Shown: positions 7,865 to 11,850 of the stretch, piece after piece
Numbering within the stretch: the first letter of the stretch is position 1
Layout: each line of letters opens with the position of its first letter
Position numbers and translations under genes: made by a program
The notes under the pieces: model-generated
The model's input: the letters and a program-made list of their open reading frames with translations, nothing else
Databases searched by the model: none
What the model was told of the DNA's origin: nothing
Assembly: GCA_015662935.1 (NCBI GenBank)
Contig: DQTF01000188.1
Coordinates: forward strand, 1-11,850
Direction: 5' to 3'
Source of the DNA: Crocinitomicaceae bacterium
GTDB lineage: Bacteria; Bacteroidota; Bacteroidia; Flavobacteriales_D; Crocinitomicaceae
Length of the DNA stretch: 11,850 nt

Positions 7865-8893
7865 ATGGACACTTCTAAATACATCTTGGTAACAGGTGGC
7901 GCTGGTTTTATTGGTTCGCACACAGTTGTTGAATTAATAGAGAACGGCTATATCCCTGTAATAGTCGACGATTTTAGAAATTCGGAAGAATCATCGGTGA
8001 AAGGAATAGAGAAAATCACAGGAACCTCTATAAGCGTTCGTAACACTGATGTCTGTGACTTCTCAAAACTAGAAAAGGTCTTCCGGGAATTTAATTTTAC
8101 GGGCATTATTCACTTTGCAGCTTACAAAGCAGTGGGAGAATCCGTTCAGAAGCCATTGAACTATTACCAAAATAATTTAGTGGGATTGCTCAATGTTCTC
8201 CAACTCGCAACCAAATACAAAGTAAAGAACCTTGTGTTTTCTTCTTCGTGTACGGTTTACGGAGAACCTAAAAACACGAAGGTGGTGACAGAGGAATCTG
8301 CCATTCAACCTGCCAATTCTCCCTATGGAAACACCAAGCAAATCGGAGAAGAAATCATTAACGACCTCGTTGCAAGTGGCGCAGATATCAAGATATTGAA
8401 TCTTAGATACTTCAATCCGGTTGGAGCACATTCTTCAGCTTTAATCGGAGAATTACCAATCGGAAAACCCAATAATTTAATACCAGCAGTTACACAAACA
8501 GCCATCGGTAAATTGGAGAAAATTACCATTTTTGGAAACGATTATGATACCATTGATGGAACATGCGTTCGAGATTATATCCATGTAGTTGATGTTGCCA
8601 ATGCGCACGTAAGCGGAATTAAATGGCTGGAACAACAAGAGAATTCTTTAGTCGAAAACATCAACATAGGAACAGGTAAAGGAACAAGCGTTTTGGAAAT
8701 TATTCATACTTTCGAAGAAGTTTCTGGAGAGAAATTGAATTGGGAATTTGGCCCACGACGAGAAGGAGATGTAGTAGAAATTTTTGCAGACGTTTCAAAA
8801 TCAAAACGAATATTAAATTGGGAAGCAAAGAAAACAGTCAAAGAATCGGTTAAAGACGCATGGAATTGGGAGAAAAAAGAATTAAAACATTGA
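7865..8893 (+). CDS. galE: UDP-glucose/UDP-N-acetylglucosamine 4-epimerase, GalE type
   Basis: This 342-aa short-chain dehydrogenase/reductase interconverts UDP-glucose and UDP-galactose, and possibly the N-acetyl forms, using tightly bound NAD. It supplies galactose-type sugars for surface polysaccharides. The NAD-binding motif TGGAGFIG is at residues 10-17. The catalytic serine lies in FSSSCTVYG (Ser128 aligned with E. coli Ser124) and the Tyr-x3-Lys pair is Tyr154/Lys158 in SPYGNTK. The conserved NLRYFNPVGAH (179-189) is present and length equals the family norm. The ATG at 7865 is preferred over an in-frame TTG at 7823 because the Rossmann strand should start within a few residues, and TAACTTTG lies between the two. 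At the position of E. coli Tyr299 there is Ile306, the smaller type of gate residue linked to use of N-acetylated sugars. A beta-barrel gene follows after 27 bp. The final CAT-TGA codons are made by an 8-bp repeat unit. Confidence 0.93.
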   Translation: MDTSKYILVTGGAGFIGSHTVVELIENGYIPVIVDDFRNSEESSVKGIEKITGTSISVRNTDVCDFSKLEKVFREFNFTGIIHFAAYKAVGESVQKPLNYYQNNLVGLLNVLQLATKYKVKNLVFSSSCTVYGEPKNTKVVTEESAIQPANSPYGNTKQIGEEIINDLVASGADIKILNLRYFNPVGAHSSALIGELPIGKPNNLIPAVTQTAIGKLEKITIFGNDYDTIDGTCVRDYIHVVDVANAHVSGIKWLEQQENSLVENINIGTGKGTSVLEIIHTFEEVSGEKLNWEFGPRREGDVVEIFADVSKSKRILNWEAKKTVKESVKDAWNWEKKELKH

Positions 8894-8919
8894 ATCATTA
8901 AAACACTGAACCCCTGAAA
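8880..8919 (+). repeat. Degenerate 8-bp tandem array A, five units, ending 1 bp before an ATG
   Basis: Five in-phase octamers are visible: AATTAAAA (8880-8887), CATTGAAT (8888-8895), CATTAAAA (8896-8903), CACTGAAC (8904-8911) and CCCTGAAA (8912-8919). A single T and the ATG of the beta-barrel gene follow. The second unit contributes the last His codon and TGA stop of galE. The array fills the whole galE/beta-barrel spacer. Confidence 0.75.
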
Positions 8920-8920
8920 T

Positions 8921-9667
8921 ATGAACAACAGAATTATACTTTTTGGACTTTGCTTGATGACATTCTCACTGAATGCACAGTACGACGGTCAAGGAGAAGA
9001 TGAAATTTCTCGTTTTAGACCAGGTTTTATGTGGTTTTATACAGGTGTTCGTCCTGCGAAGACGGAAAAAACAAGAAAATATGACCGCTTGATTTTCGAT
9101 TTAACTTACAATGATTGGACGGGAGATAACAACCCATTTGAAAATAGAGGTCCTTCGATTGGATTGAATACGAACTTAATTTTTGACATTCCATTAACGA
9201 AAGGAAATACTGTTTCTATAGGAATTGGAGTTGCTCATCAATACATCAACATTCGACACGATAATAAATTTTTGGTGGATGATTTTGCAAAAACAACGGT
9301 ATATTCTCCCAAAGATTCTTTTGATGTCTTTAGAAAAAGCACGCTTTCTGGAAATAACTTTTCCATTCCAATTGAATTACGATTTCACAAAGAAAGTTGG
9401 AAGCATTTCAAAATCCACTTAGGAGGAAAAATCGGCTATCAAGCCAATTTACTTTCAAAGCAAGTTTCTAACATCAACGGACATCGTGTTTTAAATAAAA
9501 GATTCGGTTTTCCAGATGAAAACAAGTTGACCTATTCTGCACATGTAAGATTAGGGTTTAGAAACTTTGCATTGTTTGGAAGTTATAATTTTAACACCTT
9601 ATTCTCTAACAAGAGTAGCACACAACTCAATTTATTGCAAATGGGACTAAGCATTTCACTGTATTGA
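8921..9667 (+). CDS. Outer-membrane beta-barrel protein (PorT-like fold), function unknown
   Basis: This 248-aa protein has a clear signal peptide (MNNRIILFGLCLMTFSLNA, predicted cleavage Ala19/Gln20), with the Ala-Gln junction common in Bacteroidota. The mature ~229 residues show amphipathic beta-strands with alternating aromatic and polar positions, such as NTVSIGIGVAHQYINI, FSIPIELRFH, FKIHLGGKIGYQANL and FALFGSYNFN. It ends in a strand with terminal Tyr (MGLSISLY), as expected for a small outer-membrane barrel of about 8-10 strands. It resembles the broad PorT/outer-membrane beta-barrel families, but no specific role can be read from it. Cys11 lies within the hydrophobic core and does not form a lipobox. 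The ATG at 8921 gives the signal peptide directly. It probably shares a transcript with galE (27-bp gap). No inverted-repeat terminator follows, only a second octamer array. Confidence 0.85.
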   Translation: MNNRIILFGLCLMTFSLNAQYDGQGEDEISRFRPGFMWFYTGVRPAKTEKTRKYDRLIFDLTYNDWTGDNNPFENRGPSIGLNTNLIFDIPLTKGNTVSIGIGVAHQYINIRHDNKFLVDDFAKTTVYSPKDSFDVFRKSTLSGNNFSIPIELRFHKESWKHFKIHLGGKIGYQANLLSKQVSNINGHRVLNKRFGFPDENKLTYSAHVRLGFRNFALFGSYNFNTLFSNKSSTQLNLLQMGLSISLY

Positions 9668-9673
9668 TTATTA

Positions 9674-9705
9674 TGGAGCGTTGGAGTGTTCGAGCTTTGG
9701 ACGGC
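9674..9705 (+). repeat. Second, unrelated 8-bp tandem array (about TGGAGNGT), four degenerate units
   Basis: Starting 7 bases after the beta-barrel stop, octamers TGGAGCGT (9674-9681), TGGAGTGT (9682-9689), TCGAGCTT (9690-9697) and TGGACGGC (9698-9705) follow in phase. The first two differ at one base and the last two are clearly degenerate. The G-rich composition differs from the CATTRAAN arrays, although the period is the same. Confidence 0.45.
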
Positions 9706-9753
9706 TTATGTGAATAATGACAAGTTTTCCCTTTTAACAACAATCAACTTCAA

Positions 9754-9777
9754 CATTAAAACATTAAATCATTGAAC
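9754..9777 (+). repeat. 8-bp tandem array B, three units, ending 1 bp before the tatD ATG
   Basis: Units CATTAAAA (9754-9761), CATTAAAT (9762-9769) and CATTGAAC (9770-9777) are followed by a single T and the tatD ATG. This repeats the register seen before the beta-barrel gene. They are near-identical to the array A units. Confidence 0.75.
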
Positions 9778-9778
9778 T

Positions 9779-10552
9779 ATGTACATAGACACCCACACCC
9801 ACCTTTACTCAGATACTTTTGATGATGACAGAACAGAAATCGTTCAGAAAGCAATCGATAGTGGAGTAGAATTAATGCTTTTGCCTAACATCGATGTGGA
9901 TACCATTGATGCGATGCATTCTCTCGTAGAGCAATTCCCGAATAATTGTCGTGCAATGATGGGCTTACACCCTGGAAATGTGAAAGAAGATTGGGAAGAT
10001 CAATTGCAGAAAATGAAAGAGTTGTTGTTCAATCATCCGGAGAATTACTTGGCAGTTGGAGAAATAGGGATGGACCTTTATTGGGACAAAACCTTTGTTG
10101 AAGAACAGAAAAAAGCATTTGCTATTCAGGTAGAATGGGCAAAAGAATTGAAATTACCCATCGTTACTCACGCAAGAGATGCTTTTCAAGAAATTTATAA
10201 AATTCTGGATGAACTGAACGATGATAATTTAAGAGGAGTTTTTCATTGCTTCACTGGAACGGAAGAAGATGTCAAAAGAATAGACGGTTTCGGCAATTTT
10301 CTTTTAGGGATAGGGGGAGTGCTCACTTTTAAAAACTCTGGGTTAGATGAGGTGATTAAAAACGTTTCCTTAGACAAAATCATTCTTGAAACGGATTCTC
10401 CATATCTACCTCCAGTTCCCTATCGAGGAAAAAGGAATGAGAGTTCCTACCTTTTGCATGTTGCAGAAAAAATGGCAGATGTTTACGGTGTTCAATTAAG
10501 CATGATTGAAGAAGCAACCACTAACAATGCTAAAAAAATGTTTAATTTGTAG
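9779..10552 (+). CDS. tatD: TatD family metal-dependent hydrolase (DNase)
   Basis: This 257-aa cytoplasmic TIM-barrel enzyme belongs to the TatD/YcfH/YjjV family of the amidohydrolase superfamily. Characterised members are Mg-dependent 3'-5' exonucleases acting on DNA or RNA, linked to repair of oxidative damage. All expected metal ligands are visible: HxH at His6/His8 (THTHLY), Glu95 in GEIGMDLYWD, His131 in VTHARDA, His156 in FHCFTGT, and Asp206 in LETDSPYLPP. Length matches the family. The ATG gives the conserved YIDTHTH start with no extension. A 111-bp spacer with two octamer arrays separates it from the beta-barrel gene. It precedes the asparaginase gene by only 2 bases, so the two are very likely cotranscribed. 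I know of no shared biochemical pathway; the pairing may be purely organisational. Whether it matches TatD itself or the YcfH/YjjV branch cannot be decided from motifs alone. Confidence 0.93.
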   Translation: MYIDTHTHLYSDTFDDDRTEIVQKAIDSGVELMLLPNIDVDTIDAMHSLVEQFPNNCRAMMGLHPGNVKEDWEDQLQKMKELLFNHPENYLAVGEIGMDLYWDKTFVEEQKKAFAIQVEWAKELKLPIVTHARDAFQEIYKILDELNDDNLRGVFHCFTGTEEDVKRIDGFGNFLLGIGGVLTFKNSGLDEVIKNVSLDKIILETDSPYLPPVPYRGKRNESSYLLHVAEKMADVYGVQLSMIEEATTNNAKKMFNL

Positions 10553-10554
10553 GC

Positions 10555-11571
10555 ATGTCAAAAATTCTAGTCATATACACAGGAGGAACAATCGGGATGA
10601 TTAAAGATCCAGAAACAGGACAACTATCCAACGTTGATTTTGATTTAATTTACGAGCACGTTCCAGAATTAAAACGACTAGATGTTGAGCTGGATACGAT
10701 GAGTTTAGTCGAACCAATTGACTCTTCCAATATGCAACCATCCGATTGGATAGACATTGCGACAATGATTCATTCGAGTTATGAAGAATACGACGGTTTT
10801 GTCATTCTTCATGGTTCAGATACAATGGCATATACTGCTTCTGCATTGAGTTTTATGTTCTGTGGATTAAAAAAACCAATCATTTTAACAGGTTCTCAAT
10901 TGCCAATCGGTGTAATTAGAACAGATGGCAAGGAGAATTTAATAACAGCAATTGAGATCGCTGCTACGAAAGAAAAAGAGGGAGAAGCATTGATTCAAGA
11001 AGTGGCGGTTTATTTTGATTATCAACTTTTCAGAGGAAACCGAAGCACCAAATATTCTGCAGAGAATTTTGAAGCTTTTAGATCGCCAAATTACGATGTG
11101 CTATGCCATGCAGGAGTTGAAATAAAATACAATTATCACAAGTTGTATCGCAGCAGAATGGATGAACTCACGTTGAATACTTCTTTTAATGCGCGAATTG
11201 CGAACTTAAAATTATTTCCAGGAATCGATTTCGATATGTATAGAAGTCTTTTTGACAAAAAAAAGGTGGATGGAATTTTATTGGAAACATTTGGCGCAGG
11301 AAATGCTCCTTCTTCGACTGTTTTTAAAGAATTATTGCAGAACTTCATTCAAGACGGAGGAGTTGTTTTAAATATTACGCAATGTAGTTCAGGAGCAGCG
11401 AAGCAAGGAATGTATAAAACAAGTTCAGTTTTTAACGAATTAGGCGTAATCAATGGTTACGATATGACAACCGAAGCTGCAATCACGAAAATGATGTTGT
11501 TTTTAGGAGAGAAGAAGGAAGGAACATCTTTGCTTTCAATGAATATTCGTGGAGAAATGACATTAAATTAA
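10555..11571 (+). CDS. ansA: Type I (cytoplasmic) L-asparaginase
   Basis: This 338-aa enzyme hydrolyses L-asparagine to aspartate and ammonia. It belongs to the bacterial type I family and has no signal peptide, consistent with a cytosolic, low-affinity catabolic role. The first catalytic threonine is Thr12 in YTGGTIGM (residues 8-15). The second signature is LHGSDTMAY (85-93), with Asp89 and Thr90. The triad lysine is Lys166 in RGNRSTK. The substrate-loop motif TGSQLPIGVIRTDG (112-125) is also typical of type I enzymes. Length agrees with E. coli AnsA (338 aa). The ATG lies 2 bases after the tatD stop, so translational coupling is likely. No terminator lies between this gene and the tRNA gene, so read-through into the tRNA is possible. 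No truncation or missing residue is seen. Confidence 0.95.
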   Translation: MSKILVIYTGGTIGMIKDPETGQLSNVDFDLIYEHVPELKRLDVELDTMSLVEPIDSSNMQPSDWIDIATMIHSSYEEYDGFVILHGSDTMAYTASALSFMFCGLKKPIILTGSQLPIGVIRTDGKENLITAIEIAATKEKEGEALIQEVAVYFDYQLFRGNRSTKYSAENFEAFRSPNYDVLCHAGVEIKYNYHKLYRSRMDELTLNTSFNARIANLKLFPGIDFDMYRSLFDKKKVDGILLETFGAGNAPSSTVFKELLQNFIQDGGVVLNITQCSSGAAKQGMYKTSSVFNELGVINGYDMTTEAAITKMMLFLGEKKEGTSLLSMNIRGEMTLN

Positions 11572-11593
11572 CCGGGCAACAAAATAAATTATC

Positions 11594-11601
11594 TATCTTT
11601 G
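11594..11601 (+). promoter_or_regulatory. Putative -7 element TATCTTTG for tRNA-Ser
   Basis: The octamer is an exact match to the Bacteroidota consensus TAnnTTTG and lies 13 bases before the mature tRNA 5' end. That would leave a short leader of several bases for RNase P removal. No good TTTG -33 partner is visible at the usual spacing. The position is still strong support for an independent tRNA promoter downstream of ansA. Confidence 0.65.
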
Positions 11602-11614
11602 CCGACCAATAAAT

Positions 11615-11699
11615 AGAGAGGTGGCCGAGTGGCTTAAGGCGCACGCTTGGAAAGCGTGTATACAGCAATGTATCGAGAGTTCGAATCTCTTCCTCTCTA
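11615..11699 (+). tRNA. tRNA-Ser(GGA)
   Basis: A complete class II tRNA decoding UCC/UCU folds by hand. The acceptor stem is AGAGAGG (11615-11621) with CCTCTCT (11692-11698). The D stem is GCC/GGC (11624-11626, 11638-11640). The anticodon stem is CACGC/GCGTG (11642-11646, 11654-11658), with loop TTGGAAA and anticodon GGA at 11649-11651. A long variable arm (11659-11674, pairing ATAC with GTAT) is typical of serine tRNAs. The T arm is GAGAG-TTCGAAT-CTCTT (11675-11691). CCA is not encoded. With this pairing the discriminator base is A at 11699, whereas bacterial serine tRNAs usually carry G73. The 3' part of the tRNA is not repeated in the remaining window, so there is no sign of an integrated element. 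Confidence 0.95.
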
Positions 11700-11707
11700 C
11701 AAAAAAA

Positions 11708-11735
11708 ACAGCTCATCGATAGATGGGCTGTTTTT
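11708..11735 (+). terminator. Rho-independent terminator after tRNA-Ser
   Basis: A 10-bp stem, ACAGCTCATC (11708-11717) with GATGGGCTGT (11722-11731), contains one G-U pair. It closes on a GATA tetraloop and runs into a T-tract at 11731-11735. An A-tract precedes it (11701-11708) and can extend the stem by A-T pairs. The symmetry means it could also stop transcription arriving on the minus strand. It starts 9 bases after the tRNA end. Confidence 0.88.
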
Positions 11736-11850
11736 CTTGAACTCCAAATTGCCTGAGGAAACAGAGATCTTTAATCTCTTTAAAATAAAAAAACAACAAG
11801 AGGCTTCAACGTATTCTTAAAATGGAACTAAAGCAACATCAGGCTTAATC

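Noticed and set aside
7729..7923. 64-aa minus-strand ORF covering the galE start
   Set aside because: It is antisense to conserved galE codons and to the control region, with no recognisable features.
8921..8980. Lipoprotein signal with Cys11 in the beta-barrel protein
   Set aside because: Cys11 is inside the hydrophobic core and is preceded by Leu, so it does not fit a lipobox. Ala19-Gln20 is a normal signal peptidase I site.
11483..11716. 77-aa minus-strand ORF across the tRNA gene
   Set aside because: It is the familiar spurious reading (RTLDTLLYTRFPSVRLKPLG) of the reverse strand of a serine tRNA.
11763..11779. Hairpin AGAGAT/ATCTCT with a 5-base loop as a second terminator
   Set aside because: The stem is only 6 bp and A/T-weighted and lacks a clean T-tract; the tRNA terminator just upstream is far stronger.
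11817..11849. Minus-strand tail reading IKPDVALVPF-stop, possibly the 3' end of a gene beyond the window
   Set aside because: Only 10 codons are visible, which is too short to separate from chance. The neighbouring plus-strand ATG at 11823 gives just 8 codons.
11615..11850. tRNA-Ser as an attachment site for an integrated element
   Set aside because: No copy of the tRNA 3' end and no integrase gene is seen; the element could only lie outside the window.

Overview
The window is AT-rich chromosomal DNA from a member of the Bacteroidota, most likely Flavobacteriales. The main evidence is the 3' three quarters of sprA, the giant outer-membrane translocon of the type IX secretion system, which is confined to this phylum. 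Supporting signs are a signal peptide ending in Ala-Gln, the near absence of Shine-Dalgarno sequences, and two matches to the Bacteroidota -7 promoter consensus TAnnTTTG. A closer placement (for example Crocinitomicaceae) is only a guess.

Layout: (1) 1-5538 (+) is the 5'-truncated sprA. A GNAT acetyltransferase of the spermidine/spermine-acetyltransferase type follows at 5538-5984 (+), with a TAATG stop/start overlap. (2) 6020-7345 (-) is a PIN-PhoH ATPase, convergent with the acetyltransferase. (3) 7346-7864 is a mostly non-coding stretch. It contains a probable 61-aa single-span membrane protein on the minus strand (7613-7798), a marginal 32-aa ORF on the plus strand (7421-7519), and a control region shared with galE. 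(4) 7865-9667 (+) holds a GalE-type UDP-sugar epimerase and an outer-membrane beta-barrel protein. (5) 9779-11571 (+) is a tatD-ansA pair with only 2 bases between the genes. (6) A tRNA-Ser(GGA) lies at 11615-11699 with its own promoter and a strong rho-independent terminator. The last ~110 bases hold no recognisable gene.

Functionally this is mainly housekeeping: envelope and secretion (SprA, epimerase, beta-barrel protein), RNA metabolism (PIN-PhoH, tRNA), a metal-dependent nuclease (TatD) and asparagine catabolism (AnsA). There are no mobile elements, CRISPR arrays or clear signs of recent transfer, and I found no convincing new multi-gene system.

The least explained signal is a set of degenerate 8-bp tandem repeats (about CATTRAAN) in the spacers. 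Two arrays end exactly one base before an ATG (the beta-barrel gene and tatD). One of these also supplies the galE stop codon, and a third copy supplies the phoH stop codon. A second octamer array of different sequence (about TGGAGNGT) follows the beta-barrel gene. Other points worth checking are a galE promoter so close to the ATG that the mRNA may be leaderless, an 11-bp direct repeat in the divergent control region, an epimerase gate residue that predicts acceptance of N-acetylated sugars, and an apparent A73 discriminator in tRNA-Ser.
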